DNA from: Brucella grignonensis
Lineage (GTDB): Bacteria > Pseudomonadota > Alphaproteobacteria > Rhizobiales > Rhizobiaceae
Assembly: GCF_002252505.1 (NCBI RefSeq)
Contig: NZ_NNRL01000163.1
Span: 62,001-126,000 of the forward strand
Direction: 5' to 3'
Length of the DNA: 64,000 nt
Shown: positions 23,469 to 34,334 of the stretch, piece after piece
Position numbering within the stretch: position 1 is the stretch's first letter
Layout: every line of letters starts with the position of its first letter
Translations under genes and position numbers: made by a program
Notes under the pieces: generated by a model
What the model was told of the DNA's origin: nothing
Databases searched by the model: none
What the model saw: the letters and a program-made list of their open reading frames with translations, nothing else

Positions 23469-24518
23469 TTAAGCGATAAGCTTGCCGAACTGATCGATTT
23501 CTTCTTCAGTATTGGCGAAACTTGTTACGAAACGTGCGAAAATCTCGCCTTCGCTGATACGATTGACCTCGGAATGCGGAGGGTTCCAGTCGTAGAAAAT
23601 CGCGCCAGCATCGCGCAGGCGATCATAGACGGACTGCTTCATGATCGCGAAAACCTCGTTGGCTTCCGGCTTCCATGCAAGCCGCATCTGGCTTGAGGCA
23701 TCAATGTGGCGGGCAAGGCGCGCAGACAGCGCATTGGAATGCTTCGCCAACTCGATCCAAAGATTATCTTCGAGATAGGCATCAAACTGAGCGGCAATAA
23801 ACCGGGTCTTTGAGAAAAGCTGTGCTGCACGTTTGCGGATGAACGGAAGATCCTTGGCGCGGGCAGGGTCCATGAAGACGAGCGCTTCTGCACACCAGCA
23901 ACCATTCTTGGTGCCGCCAAAGGAAACGATATCGACGCCCTGTTTCCAGGTCATTTCTGCAGGCGTCATGTCCAACGATACAAGTGCGTTGGCAAAGCGC
24001 GCACCGTCCATATGCAGTGGCAGGCCCGCACCACGGCAGATTTCAGAAATCGTGGAAATATGCTCCGGCTGATAAAGCGTGCCGACTTCCGTGGCCTGCG
24101 TGATGCTGACTGCCATCGGCTGACCGGCATGGACGAAAGCCGGATTGAAACGCTTGAGTTCGCGCTTGAGCAATTCAGGATCAATACGGCCCATTGCGCC
24201 ATCAATGGGATGTAGACGTGCGCCGCCGGTGAAATATTCCGGTGCACCGCATTCATCTTCGATCACATGCGCTTCGCGATGCACGAGCGAGACGCCACCC
24301 GGACGGTTGACGCTGGCCAGCGCCAAGGAGTTGGCCGCTGTGCCTGTGCCGACGAAGAAGACAGCGACTTCCCGTTCGAACAATTCATTGAAACGCTGCT
24401 CTACGCGCTTGTCGATTTCGCTTGCCCCGTAGGCGGCTGCAAAACCGTTGGCATGAAGTGAGAGACTTTCAGCGATTTTCGGGTGGGCGCCTGCCCAGTT
24501 GTCTGAAGCAAAATGCAC
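23469..24518 (-). CDS. ltaE: low-specificity L-threonine aldolase
   Basis: A 349-residue PLP enzyme of the beta-eliminating lyase/threonine aldolase family. It cleaves L-threonine and L-allo-threonine to glycine and acetaldehyde. HMDGARFANAL (D171, R174) contacts the cofactor, and K204 in FGGTKNGCW is the Schiff-base lysine. The glycine-rich GTGTAANSLAL (58-68) binds phosphate. The start is GTG at 24518, six bases after GGAG. It is convergent with ibpA. Confidence 0.9.
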   Translation of the reverse strand: MHFASDNWAGAHPKIAESLSLHANGFAAAYGASEIDKRVEQRFNELFEREVAVFFVGTGTAANSLALASVNRPGGVSLVHREAHVIEDECGAPEYFTGGARLHPIDGAMGRIDPELLKRELKRFNPAFVHAGQPMAVSITQATEVGTLYQPEHISTISEICRGAGLPLHMDGARFANALVSLDMTPAEMTWKQGVDIVSFGGTKNGCWCAEALVFMDPARAKDLPFIRKRAAQLFSKTRFIAAQFDAYLEDNLWIELAKHSNALSARLARHIDASSQMRLAWKPEANEVFAIMKQSVYDRLRDAGAIFYDWNPPHSEVNRISEGEIFARFVTSFANTEEEIDQFGKLIA

Positions 24519-25164
24519 GTTGTTCTCCGCCAGCAGTGGGACCTTATCGAAGAGGTCTATAGCCGGACTCGGTTACAGGTGTAAGGCCTGCGGATGTTAA
24601 AAAGAGAAAGGCCAGTGTCACTTTCCGGAACATCCGATGCTTGTCGCCAGCCGTGCCAAACTGACGCAACAAGCATGAAGCGCAATTAAATAACTTGAAT
24701 GTGAATGTCTGCGACACTTTGTTTCGCAATGGCGTCGAAAAAATCATGTTTCCATCTTGTGAGCGAATTTGAATTCTGTCATACGTGATTAGGACAGCAA
24801 TGCTGACTAATTCACTCTTGCAGTCCAATTCATCACTGTAATCGTCAGGTGTCTTGTCAAAGCTTCCGTCAGTTGCAGAAAGAAGGTGCCGCGCGGATCG
24901 GGATAACCCGGCGGAATGCGGCACTTAAAGAGGCAGGGGAGTTTGGTGCGCCATATGGCGGGCTGAGGTCGCTTGTCCGAGCCTGAAAGACTAAGGCGCT
25001 AAAACAATATTCCTTTCGATGGCTGTGCCATCGGTCACGGAACGTCGTCCAACGCCTTTTCGATAAGGCTCCCACACACAAAAAGTTCACTTAAGGAACG
25101 AATAGCCGTTCCGGTTCATTATCGTATCGCGCGCAGGGTCGCGCGCTCACTGGAGGGAATGACG
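24519..25164. other. 646-bp region upstream of gltB without a supported gene
   Basis: It must hold the divergent ltaE and gltB promoters. A 126-codon minus-strand frame (24544-24924) has no ribosome site or recognisable family and is not called. GCGCGC-AGGGTC-GCGCGC just before gltB could form a leader hairpin. No sRNA signature was recognised. Confidence 0.5.
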
Positions 25165-28100
25165 ATGCCGCATTTGACGCCATCTGTATCGCATGTGGAT
25201 TTACACAACGGTCAGAACGGATCGGTCAAAGCTGCGACCAATTCCACCACAGCAACCCGAAAAACGCGAACTTCGGCGGGCACTCCCCCCGCCCAAGGCC
25301 TCTACAACCCGCGTAACGAGCGTGACGCCTGCGGCGTTGGCTTTATCGCGCATATGAAAGGCCAGAAGTCCCATCAGATCGTAGAGAACGGCCTCAAGAT
25401 GCTTGAAAACCTCACCCATCGCGGTGCGGTTGGCGCCGACCCTTTGATGGGCGACGGTGCGGGCATGCTTGTGCAGATTCCAGATCGCTTCTTCCGCGAG
25501 GAAATGGCGCGTCAGGGCATCGACCTGCCACAGCCGGGCCACTATGCCGTTGGCTATCTCTTCATGCCGCGCGATGCTGAACTGCGCGCGCATATCGAGG
25601 AAGTCGTCAAGGAAGTCATCGCCGCTGAAGGCCAGACTTTCATCGGTTTCCGTCAGGTGCCGGTCGATAACTCTTCGCTGTCAAAGGCACCGGATATTGC
25701 TGCGACCGAACCATTTCATATGCAGGTTTTCATCGGGCGCAGCGCGACGATTGAATCCGACGATGATTTTGAACGGCGCCTGTTCGTGCTGCGCAAGGTC
25801 ATTTCCAACCGCATTTATCAGGAAAACGACGGCGACGATAAGGGCTTCTATATCGTTTCCATGTCGGCGCGCACGGTTGTCTATAAAGGCATGTTCCTGG
25901 CCTATCAGGTTGGTGCCTATTACAACGATCTGAAAGATCCGCGCTTTGAAAGTGCTGTGGCGCTCGTTCACCAGCGCTTCTCGACCAACACTTTCCCGTC
26001 ATGGCGTCTGGCGCATCCCTATCGCATGGTTGCGCATAACGGCGAAATCAACACGCTGCGCGGCAACGTCAACTGGATGGCTGCCCGTCAGGCATCGGTG
26101 GATTCGGAGCTGTTCGGCAACGATATTTCCAAGCTCTGGCCGATTTCCTATGAAGGTCAATCGGATACGGCCTGCTTCGATAACGCGCTCGAATTCCTAC
26201 ATCAAGGTGGCTACAGCCTCGCCCATGCGATGATGATGCTGATCCCGGAAGCATGGTCGGGCAACAAGCTGATGTCGGACGAACGCCGTGCGTTCTACGA
26301 GTATCATGCGGCCCTCATGGAGCCATGGGATGGTCCTGCTGCCGTAGCCTTTACCGACGGTCGCCAGATTGGCGCGACGCTTGATCGTAATGGTCTGCGT
26401 CCCGCCCGCTATATTGTGACTGACGATGATTTTGTCATTCTGGCTTCGGAAGCAGGAGTTCTGCCTGTCGAAGAAAAGAAGGTCGTCAAGAAGTGGCGTC
26501 TTCAGCCGGGCCGTATGCTGCTCATCGATATGGAAGAAGGCCGTATCGTTTCGGATGAGGAAATCAAGTCGCAGATTGCGCAGAAGCATCCTTACAAGCA
26601 GTGGCTTTCCAACACGCAGCTCATTCTGGAAGACCTGAACCCGGTCGAACCACGCGCGCTGCGCAAGGATGTGAGCCTGCTCGACCGTCAGCAGTCGTTC
26701 GGTTACAGTCAGGAAGACACCAAGCTTTTGATGTCGCCTATGGCCACCACCGGTCAGGAAGCCATCGGTTCGATGGGCACGGATACGCCGATTTCGGCCA
26801 TGTCCGACAAGTCGAAGCTGCTTTACACCTATTTCAAGCAGAACTTCGCACAGGTCACGAACCCACCGATTGATCCGATCCGCGAAGAGCTGGTGATGAG
26901 CCTTGTCTCCTTCATCGGTCCGCGCCCGAACATCTTCGATCTGGTTGGCACCTCGCGCCGCAAGCGTCTGGAAGTACGCCAGCCGATCCTGACCAATGGT
27001 GATCTCGAAAAGATCCGCTCTATCGGTCATACGGAAGATCGCTTCGACACCAAGACGCTCGACATCACCTATAATACGGGTGAAGGCGCTGCCGGTATGC
27101 ATGGAGCGATTGAACGCCTGTGCGACCGCGCGGAAGCTGCCGTTCACGGCGGCTACAACATCGTCATCCTGTCGGATCGTCAGGTTGGTCCGGACCGCAT
27201 TCCGATCCCGGCTCTGCTGGCAACGGCTGCTGTCCACCATCACCTGATCCGCAAGGGTCTGCGTACATCGGTCGGTCTGGTTGTTGAATCGGGCGAGCCA
27301 CGCGAAGTGCATCATTTCGCGTGCCTTGCAGGCTATGGTGCAGAAGCGATCAACCCATATCTTGCCTTCGACACGCTTCTCGACATGCATCGCCGCCGGG
27401 AGTTCCCGCCGGAAGTTGACGAATATGAAGTGGTCAAGCGCTACATCAAGTCGATCGGCAAGGGCATTCTCAAGGTCATGTCCAAGATGGGCATCTCGAC
27501 CTACCAGTCCTATTGCGGCGCGCAGATTTTCGATGCCGTCGGCTTGCAGACCCGCTTTGTCGATCAGTTCTTCTTCGGCACAGCAACCAGCATCGAAGGC
27601 GTTGGTCTGGAAGAAATCGCGGAAGAAACCGTGCGTCGTCATACCGATGCATTCGGCAACGACCCGGTTCTGCTGACCGCACTCGAAGTCGGTGGCGAAT
27701 ATGCCTACCGTATGCGTGGCGAAGCGCATCTCTGGTCGCCCGATGCGGTTGCAAAATTGCAGCACGCCGTTCGCACATCAAACCCGGAAACGTTCACCGA
27801 ATATACTTCCATGCTCGACTCCAAGTCGGCGCAGGCAAAGACCATTCGTGGCCTGTTCGATATTCGCTTTGCGGAAGCCAGCGGCCGCAAGCCGGTTGCA
27901 ATCGAAGAGGTTGAATCGGCGGTCGATATCGTCAAGCGTTTCTCGACGGGCGCCATGTCGTTTGGCTCGATTTCGCGTGAAGCCCACACCACGCTTGCGC
28001 GTGCAATGAACGCCATGGGTGGCAAGTCGAACACGGGTGAGGGCGGTGAAGAGCCGGATCGTTTCTATCCGCTGCCGGATGGTACACCAAACCCTGAACG

Positions 28101-29916
28101 CTCTGCGATCAAGCAGGTGGCATCGGGCCGCTTCGGGGTGACCACGGAATATCTGGTCAACTCCGATCTTATCCAGATCAAGGTTGCTCAGGGTGCAAAG
28201 CCGGGTGAAGGCGGTCAGCTGCCGGGCCATAAGGTCGATGCGACCATCGCCAAGACACGTCACTCGACGCCGGGCGTTGGCCTCATTTCGCCTCCACCAC
28301 ACCATGACATCTACTCGATCGAAGATCTGGCGCAGCTGATCTATGATCTGAAGAACGTCAATCCGGCTGCTGATATTTCGGTTAAGCTGGTTTCGGAAGT
28401 GGGTGTTGGTACGGTTGCTGCCGGTGTTGCCAAGGCACGCGCGGACCACATCACCGTATCTGGCTATGATGGCGGCACGGGTGCGTCTCCGCTCACCTCA
28501 TTGAAGCATGCCGGTTCGCCATGGGAAATCGGCCTTGCCGAAACCCACCAGACGCTGGTGCTGAACGGTCTTCGCTCACGCATCGCGCTTCAGGTCGATG
28601 GCGGTCTTCGTACCGGCCGTGACGTGATTATAGGTGCGCTGCTCGGTGCCGACGAGTTCGGTTTCTCGACGGCTCCGTTGATTGCAGCAGGCTGCATCAT
28701 GATGCGCAAGTGCCATCTCAACACCTGCCCTGTGGGCGTTGCCACGCAGGACCCTGTTCTGCGCAAGCGCTTCAAGGGTACGCCTGAGCATGTCATCAAC
28801 TTCTTCTTCTATCTGGCAGAAGAAGTGCGGGCATTGCTGGCTGCGATGGGCTTCACCAAGCTTGAGCAGATCATCGGTGAAACGGAACTGCTCGAAAAGC
28901 AGACCATGATCGATCATTGGAAGGCCAAGGGTCTCGACTTCAGCCGCATCTTCTACAAGCCAGAAGCCGAGAAGCACGAAATCTTCTGGACCGAACGTCA
29001 GCATCATCCGATTGAAGATGTTCTTGATCGCACGCTGATTGCTGAAGCCATGCCTGCGCTGGAAAACAAGACGCCGGTCAAGATCGATGTCGACATCAAG
29101 AACGTCGACCGTTCTGCAGGTGCGATGCTTTCGGGCGAAGTGGCCAAGCGTTTCCGCCACAAGGGTCTGCCGGAAGACACCATTGCCGTTACCCTGCGCG
29201 GTACGGCTGGCCAGTCCTTTGGTGCCTTCCTTGCACGCGGTGTCTCGTTTGAACTGATTGGCGATGGCAACGACTATATCGGCAAGGGTCTTTCGGGCGG
29301 TCGCATTGTCATACGTCCGCCAGAAGATACGCGTATTGTGGCTGAAGACTCGATCATCGCGGGCAATACCGTGCTTTACGGTGCGCTTGAAGGCGAGTGC
29401 TATTTCCGTGGTGTGGCAGGCGAGCGTTTCGCAGTGCGTAATTCCGGTGCGGTTACGGTTGTCGAAGGCGTGGGCGACCACGGCTGCGAATATATGACGG
29501 GCGGTGTCGTTGTGGTTATCGGCCAGACTGGCCGTAACTTTGCAGCCGGCATGTCGGGCGGTGTCGCCTATGTGCTTGATGAAGTCGGTGACTTCGCGCA
29601 GCGCTGCAACATGGCAATGGTCGAGCTGGAACCGGTGCCGGAAGAGGATGATATCCTCGAAAAGTTGCACCATCACGGCGGTGACCTGATGCACAAGGGC
29701 CGTGTGGATGTATCGGCAAACATGACGCGCCACGACGAAGAACGTCTGGTGCAGCTGATTGCCAACCATCTGCATTACACGGGCTCCACGCGCGCCAAAG
29801 ACATTCTCGATAACTGGGAGAGCTATCGCCCGAAATTCGTGAAGGTCATGCCGGTTGAATATCGCCGCGCTCTGGAAGAGATGGAGCGTATGCAGATCGG
29901 TGTCGCAGCTGAGTAA
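25165..29916 (+). CDS. gltB: glutamate synthase (NADPH) large subunit
   Basis: A 1583-residue alpha subunit of glutamate synthase. It hydrolyses glutamine and passes ammonia to 2-oxoglutarate to make glutamate. A low-complexity propeptide of about 55 residues ends before the catalytic Cys of the type-II amidotransferase domain ([13 protein letters not shown]). Then follow the central domain, the FMN/synthase domain ([33 protein letters not shown]), the 3Fe-4S motif [15 protein letters not shown], and the C-terminal beta-helix with its G-rich repeats. The ATG at 25165 is seven bases from GGAGGG; one at 25159 is too close. Full length and intact. gltD follows 68 bp on. Confidence 0.97.
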   Translation: MPHLTPSVSHVDLHNGQNGSVKAATNSTTATRKTRTSAGTPPAQGLYNPRNERDACGVGFIAHMKGQKSHQIVENGLKMLENLTHRGAVGADPLMGDGAGMLVQIPDRFFREEMARQGIDLPQPGHYAVGYLFMPRDAELRAHIEEVVKEVIAAEGQTFIGFRQVPVDNSSLSKAPDIAATEPFHMQVFIGRSATIESDDDFERRLFVLRKVISNRIYQENDGDDKGFYIVSMSARTVVYKGMFLAYQVGAYYNDLKDPRFESAVALVHQRFSTNTFPSWRLAHPYRMVAHNGEINTLRGNVNWMAARQASVDSELFGNDISKLWPISYEGQSDTACFDNALEFLHQGGYSLAHAMMMLIPEAWSGNKLMSDERRAFYEYHAALMEPWDGPAAVAFTDGRQIGATLDRNGLRPARYIVTDDDFVILASEAGVLPVEEKKVVKKWRLQPGRMLLIDMEEGRIVSDEEIKSQIAQKHPYKQWLSNTQLILEDLNPVEPRALRKDVSLLDRQQSFGYSQEDTKLLMSPMATTGQEAIGSMGTDTPISAMSDKSKLLYTYFKQNFAQVTNPPIDPIREELVMSLVSFIGPRPNIFDLVGTSRRKRLEVRQPILTNGDLEKIRSIGHTEDRFDTKTLDITYNTGEGAAGMHGAIERLCDRAEAAVHGGYNIVILSDRQVGPDRIPIPALLATAAVHHHLIRKGLRTSVGLVVESGEPREVHHFACLAGYGAEAINPYLAFDTLLDMHRRREFPPEVDEYEVVKRYIKSIGKGILKVMSKMGISTYQSYCGAQIFDAVGLQTRFVDQFFFGTATSIEGVGLEEIAEETVRRHTDAFGNDPVLLTALEVGGEYAYRMRGEAHLWSPDAVAKLQHAVRTSNPETFTEYTSMLDSKSAQAKTIRGLFDIRFAEASGRKPVAIEEVESAVDIVKRFSTGAMSFGSISREAHTTLARAMNAMGGKSNTGEGGEEPDRFYPLPDGTPNPERSAIKQVASGRFGVTTEYLVNSDLIQIKVAQGAKPGEGGQLPGHKVDATIAKTRHSTPGVGLISPPPHHDIYSIEDLAQLIYDLKNVNPAADISVKLVSEVGVGTVAAGVAKARADHITVSGYDGGTGASPLTSLKHAGSPWEIGLAETHQTLVLNGLRSRIALQVDGGLRTGRDVIIGALLGADEFGFSTAPLIAAGCIMMRKCHLNTCPVGVATQDPVLRKRFKGTPEHVINFFFYLAEEVRALLAAMGFTKLEQIIGETELLEKQTMIDHWKAKGLDFSRIFYKPEAEKHEIFWTERQHHPIEDVLDRTLIAEAMPALENKTPVKIDVDIKNVDRSAGAMLSGEVAKRFRHKGLPEDTIAVTLRGTAGQSFGAFLARGVSFELIGDGNDYIGKGLSGGRIVIRPPEDTRIVAEDSIIAGNTVLYGALEGECYFRGVAGERFAVRNSGAVTVVEGVGDHGCEYMTGGVVVVIGQTGRNFAAGMSGGVAYVLDEVGDFAQRCNMAMVELEPVPEEDDILEKLHHHGGDLMHKGRVDVSANMTRHDEERLVQLIANHLHYTGSTRAKDILDNWESYRPKFVKVMPVEYRRALEEMERMQIGVAAE

Positions 29917-29984
29917 ACTTATATCGAAACGCGGAGCTTGTGCGCCTGAAATGGCGCACGGTAATGCGAGAGGAGCATAGAATA

Positions 29985-31439
29985 ATGGGTAAGGTTACTG
30001 GTTTTCTCGAGATCGACCGGCAGGTCGCAAAGTACCAGCCAGCATCGGATCGCATTCGTCACTTCCGCGAATTTACGCTACCGATGACGGATGGTGAAGT
30101 GCAAAAGCAGGCGGCACGCTGCATGGATTGCGGCATTCCGTTCTGCCATGGCCCAACGGGCTGTCCTGTGCACAATCAGATCCCGGACTGGAATGATCTC
30201 GTCTATAACAACAACTGGGATCAGGCGATCCGCAACCTGCATCTGACCAACAACTTCCCGGAATTCACGGGTCGCGTCTGCCCTGCGCCTTGTGAAGAAG
30301 CCTGCACGCTGAACCTTGAAGACACACCTGTTGCGATCAAGACGGTTGAACAGGCGCTGGGCGACAAGGCTTATGAGCTTGGCCATATCGTACCGCAGCC
30401 AGCAGCACAGAAGACGGGTAAGTCGGTCGCAATCATCGGTTCAGGCCCAGCTGGCCTTGCAGCAGCGCAGCAGTTGGCACGTGCTGGTCACATGGTCGAT
30501 GTCTATGAACGTGAAAGCCGTCCAGGCGGCCTGCTGCGTTATGGCATTCCTGACTTCAAGATGGAAAAGCACCTGATCGACCGTCGCGTCACGCAGATGG
30601 AAGGCGAGGGCGTTCGTTTCCTGTGTGGCGTCAATATCGGCGTCGACAAGCCGTTGCGCGGTTTGCTCGATACCTATGACGCCGTGCTTTACTCGGGCGG
30701 TTCGGAAAAGCCGCGCCCAGCGGGTATTCCGGGTGCGGACCTTGAAGGCGTGCATGATGCCATGCCTTATCTGGTTCAGCAAAACCGTCGCGTTGGCCGC
30801 GAAAACATTGAATCGGTCGCATGGCACGAAGCGCCAATCCTTGCCGGTGGCAAGCATATCGTCGTTGTCGGCGGTGGTGATACGGCATCTGACTGCGTTG
30901 GTACGGCTTTCCGTCAGGGCGCCGTCAATGTGACACAGCTCGATATTCGCCCGCAGCCACCGGAAAGAGAAGACAAGCTCAGTGTCTGGCCATATTGGGC
31001 AACCAAGATGCGTACGTCTTCCAGTCAGGCTGAAGGCGCAAACCGCGAGTTTCAGGTCGCAACGCTTGAATTCATCGGCGAAGACGGCAAGCTTACCCAT
31101 GTGAAGTGCTGTCAGGTTGATGAAAAGCGCAAGCCGATTGCTGGCTCCGAGTTCTTCATCAAGGCTGATCTTGCTTTCATCGCAATCGGCTTCTTCGGCC
31201 CGGCAGAAAACAGCGTGCTCAAGGAACTTGGCGAGAAGCTGGAGATCGCAACGGATCGTCGCGGTGGAACTTCCGTGAAGGCCAATGAACGTGACTACCG
31301 CACCAATGTCGACAAGCTCTATGCAGCAGGCGACGTGCGCCGCGGCCAGTCGCTGGTTGTCTGGGCAATTCGTGAAGGCCGTCAGGCAGCCCACGCAATC
31401 GACGCGGATCTGATGGGATCGTCTGTATTGCCACGCTGA
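29985..31439 (+). CDS. gltD: glutamate synthase (NADPH) small subunit
   Basis: A 484-residue beta subunit that takes electrons from NADPH through FAD to the iron-sulfur centres of GltB. The N-terminal cysteine clusters CMDCGIPFCHGPTGCPVHNQ and CPAPCEEACTLNL bind two 4Fe-4S clusters. An FAD dinucleotide motif (IIGSGPAGLAAAQQL) and an NADPH motif (VVVGGGDTASDCVG) follow. The start MGKVTGFLEIDRQ at 29985 has AGAGGAG upstream. It forms an operon with gltB and is closed by a bidirectional terminator. Confidence 0.96.
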   Translation: MGKVTGFLEIDRQVAKYQPASDRIRHFREFTLPMTDGEVQKQAARCMDCGIPFCHGPTGCPVHNQIPDWNDLVYNNNWDQAIRNLHLTNNFPEFTGRVCPAPCEEACTLNLEDTPVAIKTVEQALGDKAYELGHIVPQPAAQKTGKSVAIIGSGPAGLAAAQQLARAGHMVDVYERESRPGGLLRYGIPDFKMEKHLIDRRVTQMEGEGVRFLCGVNIGVDKPLRGLLDTYDAVLYSGGSEKPRPAGIPGADLEGVHDAMPYLVQQNRRVGRENIESVAWHEAPILAGGKHIVVVGGGDTASDCVGTAFRQGAVNVTQLDIRPQPPEREDKLSVWPYWATKMRTSSSQAEGANREFQVATLEFIGEDGKLTHVKCCQVDEKRKPIAGSEFFIKADLAFIAIGFFGPAENSVLKELGEKLEIATDRRGGTSVKANERDYRTNVDKLYAAGDVRRGQSLVVWAIREGRQAAHAIDADLMGSSVLPR

Positions 31440-31457
31440 TCGCAATGATTACGTGAT

Positions 31458-31488
31458 AAAAAAGCTCGGCTCTAAGCCGGGCTTTTTG
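31458..31488. terminator. bidirectional terminator between gltD and cycA
   Basis: AAAGCTCGGCT-CTA-AGCCGGGCTTT, an 11-bp stem with one G-T pair, is flanked by A-runs on the left and T-runs on the right. It serves both converging genes. Confidence 0.85.
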
Positions 31489-31496
31489 TCTTTGTG

Positions 31497-32900
31497 TTAG
31501 CTCTGTTGGCGGTTTTTGCGGATTGCCAGATAGACAATTCCAAGCAATACGAACCAAACAGGTGTTACCTTCAGAGCGACGGCGGTATCCGGTTCCTGTG
31601 CCAGTGCCCAAAGGATGAAGGCGAAGAAGGCAAAGACCATGACGACGGAAGCGCGCCCGCCCGGAAGCTTGAAGGTCGACTTTTCATGCAAATCAGGACG
31701 CTTGCGGCGATATTGTATGTAAGACGCCAGAATGATCGACCAGATGAAGATGAAGAGAAGCGCTGAAATCGTCGTAACGATCGTGAAAGCTTCAATAATG
31801 CTCTTGCCTGCATAAAGCAGCACAACGCCCGCAAGCAGGAAGATGCAGGAGAAGAACAGCGCGTTCACCGGCACCTTGCGGCTGTTAAGCTTGCCCAGCA
31901 GGCTCGGAGCCAGACGCGACGTCGCCAAACCATAGATCATGCGCGAGGTCGAGTAGATGCCGGAATTGGCGCTTGATGTTGCCGAAGTGAGCACCACGAA
32001 GTTGACGACATGGGCGGCAATGCCAAGACCCGCCAGCGAGAACATAGCCACAAACGGGCTGGAGTTTGGATCGACCTGATCCCACGGAATGACCGTGATG
32101 ATCACGAACAGCGCACCAACATAGAAAAGTACGACGCGGATCGGGATAGAGTTGATCGCCTTTGGTAGATTTCGCGTCGGGTTTTCGGTTTCAGCCGCAG
32201 CCGTACCAACCAGTTCGATACCGACGAAGGCGAAAACCGCGATCTGGAAACCGGCCACAAAACCGAAGAAACCGTTCGGGAAGAAACCGCCATGTGCCCA
32301 CAGATGTTCAACCGATGCCCTTGTGCCATTTGGGAGCATGAAGCTTGTCGAGAGCATGTAAACGCCCGCAACGATCAGAGCGACGATGGCAATGATCTTG
32401 ATAAGCGCGAACCAGAACTCGATTTCACCGAAATTGCGGACATTTGGCAGGTTCAACAGCAACAATACCCCGATCAGACCCAGCGCCGGAATCCACAGGG
32501 CCAATTCCGGGTACCAGAATGATACATAGCCTGACACGGCCACCACGTCGGCGATGCCAGTGACGATCCAGCATAGCCAGTAGGTCCAGCCGGTAAAGAA
32601 TTGCGCCCAAGGGCCAAGATAATCACCTGCGAAATCGGCGAAAGACCGATATTCGAGATTGGACAAAAGGATTTCACCCAGCGCGCGCATCACGAAGAAC
32701 AGCATGAAACCGATAATCGCATAAACCAGCAGAATGGATGGACCGGCCAGCGAGATGGTCTTGCCGGAGCCCATGAAAAGGCCGGTGCCGATCGCGCCGC
32801 CAATGGCGATCAGCTGGAGATGTCGATTGGACAGATTGCGTGCAAGATGGGTTTCCTCCTCCCGGTTGTTATCAACGGGAGGCTTCGATGCAATATTCAT
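31497..32900 (-). CDS. cycA: D-serine/D-alanine/glycine transporter, CycA type
   Basis: A 467-residue amino-acid/proton symporter of the APC superfamily with 12 predicted membrane helices. It follows E. coli CycA closely along its length as remembered: NLSNRHLQLIAIGGAIGTGL, LSNLEYRSFADFAGD, FVGIELVGTAAAETENP, VVLTSATSSANSGIYSTSRM and RRKRPDLHEKS. The probable substrates are glycine, D-alanine and D-serine. Related GABA permeases share the fold, so substrate remains an inference. It is a single gene convergent with gltD. Confidence 0.85.
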   Translation of the reverse strand: MNIASKPPVDNNREEETHLARNLSNRHLQLIAIGGAIGTGLFMGSGKTISLAGPSILLVYAIIGFMLFFVMRALGEILLSNLEYRSFADFAGDYLGPWAQFFTGWTYWLCWIVTGIADVVAVSGYVSFWYPELALWIPALGLIGVLLLLNLPNVRNFGEIEFWFALIKIIAIVALIVAGVYMLSTSFMLPNGTRASVEHLWAHGGFFPNGFFGFVAGFQIAVFAFVGIELVGTAAAETENPTRNLPKAINSIPIRVVLFYVGALFVIITVIPWDQVDPNSSPFVAMFSLAGLGIAAHVVNFVVLTSATSSANSGIYSTSRMIYGLATSRLAPSLLGKLNSRKVPVNALFFSCIFLLAGVVLLYAGKSIIEAFTIVTTISALLFIFIWSIILASYIQYRRKRPDLHEKSTFKLPGGRASVVMVFAFFAFILWALAQEPDTAVALKVTPVWFVLLGIVYLAIRKNRQQS

Positions 32901-33086
32901 TCAGATGCCTCTTATGCAATGCAGCGATGCGCACTAAAGACCCGGTCGGGCTGCGCGACTTTCTGATAGACGAGGAAACCTGAAATGTGAACCACGAGAA
33001 ATGTAGCATTTAGGCCGATAAATGCCGCATATTTCCCGGCATTATCAGGCTGTTGTGGGCTGTTTGATTGCTATTAGTCTTATTAT

Positions 33087-34238
33087 TCAGGGATTTACGT
33101 TTTTCTGCGGCCAAGAAAAATCATCGGCACGACCAGGGGTCGGTTTTTGCTCGTTGGACAGCTTTTTGTCGTCCTTCTTGCGAGACGCCAGTGTTCCACC
33201 CAGCAAAACCCCGCTATTGTCGCGGTCGATGTCGCGCAGACTCACCGGAGCGATGCGATCCACCGGTTTTAAAGGATCCTGTTGTCCAGCAGTCGGCAAC
33301 AATTGCTCATTGTCCCGAACATCGCCGAAGAGCGCTTTCAAAGGCTTTTCTGCATAGAAAGCGAGTTTGCGTTTGCCAGCAGATGTGGTGTTGATGCCGT
33401 CATTGCCGCGCAGACGCGCGGTCTGGCCGTTGATATCAAAGCCGGTCTGGCTGAAATTGCCTTCTTCATCAACAAAACCGTCCCATACATCAACAAACTT
33501 TGCACCAGCCTTTTCGGATGTGGTCCGGTAGATTTCATTGAGTGCCAGCATATCCTGCGACATGCCACGAGGACGAAATGGCGGCTGTCCAACCCAGATC
33601 AGTGGGTAGTTTTTATCCGTAATTTCCTTTGTGAATTTGGTAACGCGGCTTTGATATTCCGCTGTCCATTCAGGGGAGCGAGCGGCCAAACTCTGCCCTT
33701 TGACGGTAATCGCCTGCCTGTCATTTGAACCAATCATCACGACCACTGCAGAAGGCTTTTCCTCGTCGAGAATTTTTCCGATATTTGCGGGCCAGTCGAA
33801 ATGGTCATCGCGTACAAAGCCAGATGAACCATTGATGCGGCTTACAATCCGTATATCGGCACTGGGCGCAAAGGCGATGTCGAGCCCCTCGGCCAGACCG
33901 TTGCCGATGAAATCGCCGACAACCAGAACTTTTTTGGCATCGGGCTTCTTTTCAACGAAAACTACGTCAGGCTTTGGAGCGGGAACATTCGCAGACCGCG
34001 CAGCCGAAGTGGCAGACTTGGGTGCACGTTTGGGCTTTGCAGGGCGTGCGCGTTGTGGCCGGGATTGTTCATATTGGCGTTGTGGCTGTGCTTGCTTTGG
34101 TCCGAAGAGAAGATCGAAAAGCGTGCGCGGGCGTTCCTGTGCCGATGCGGAAGATATGGCAGTCAGCATCATCGCAAAGGCAACGAACATCGTCATCAGA
34201 ACGCTGTTTGCTGTGCTTTTGAACTGGCTTGGCTGCAT
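33087..34238 (-). CDS. DUF459 SGNH-hydrolase-like exported protein
   Basis: A 383-residue exported protein. A signal peptide (end ...ISSASA) is followed by a basic Pro/Arg/Lys-rich linker (about 45-90), then an SGNH-hydrolase-like domain (about 100-300) with VLVVGDFIGNGLAEGL, NGSSGFVRDDHFDWP and VVVMIGSNDRQAI. The block-I serine of GDS is Phe here, so classical serine esterase chemistry is doubtful; other DUF459 members share this, from memory. The C-terminal tail is polar. ATG 34238 has AAGGTG six bases upstream. Family members have been linked to envelope polysaccharide modification; the exact role is unknown. Confidence 0.8.
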   Translation of the reverse strand: MQPSQFKSTANSVLMTMFVAFAMMLTAISSASAQERPRTLFDLLFGPKQAQPQRQYEQSRPQRARPAKPKRAPKSATSAARSANVPAPKPDVVFVEKKPDAKKVLVVGDFIGNGLAEGLDIAFAPSADIRIVSRINGSSGFVRDDHFDWPANIGKILDEEKPSAVVVMIGSNDRQAITVKGQSLAARSPEWTAEYQSRVTKFTKEITDKNYPLIWVGQPPFRPRGMSQDMLALNEIYRTTSEKAGAKFVDVWDGFVDEEGNFSQTGFDINGQTARLRGNDGINTTSAGKRKLAFYAEKPLKALFGDVRDNEQLLPTAGQQDPLKPVDRIAPVSLRDIDRDNSGVLLGGTLASRKKDDKKLSNEQKPTPGRADDFSWPQKNVNP

Positions 34239-34280
34239 TTGTTTCACCTTCGTGCCGCGAGGATTGTAACGCTCTTTGCC

Positions 34281-34315
34281 AAAAAGAAAAGGAACGCACG
34301 TCGGGCGTGCGTTCC
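34281..34315 (-). terminator. terminator after the lytic transglycosylase gene
   Basis: GGAACGCACG-TCGGG-CGTGCGTTCC (34291-34315) is a perfect 10-bp stem. On the minus strand it is followed by TTTTCTTTTT. It separates the transglycosylase gene from the DUF459 gene downstream. Confidence 0.85.
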
Positions 34316-34334
34316 TCGGTCTTCAATCTTGCTT

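Noticed and set aside
24544-24924. A 126-codon minus-strand frame upstream of gltB
   Set aside because: No ribosome site, no family resemblance, Cys/Ser-rich shadow-like composition; only its last 29 residues look signal-like.
26197-29775. Long antisense frames (522 and 399 codons) opposite gltB
   Set aside because: High-GC mirror frames of a highly conserved gene; the proteins lack domains and have no start signals.
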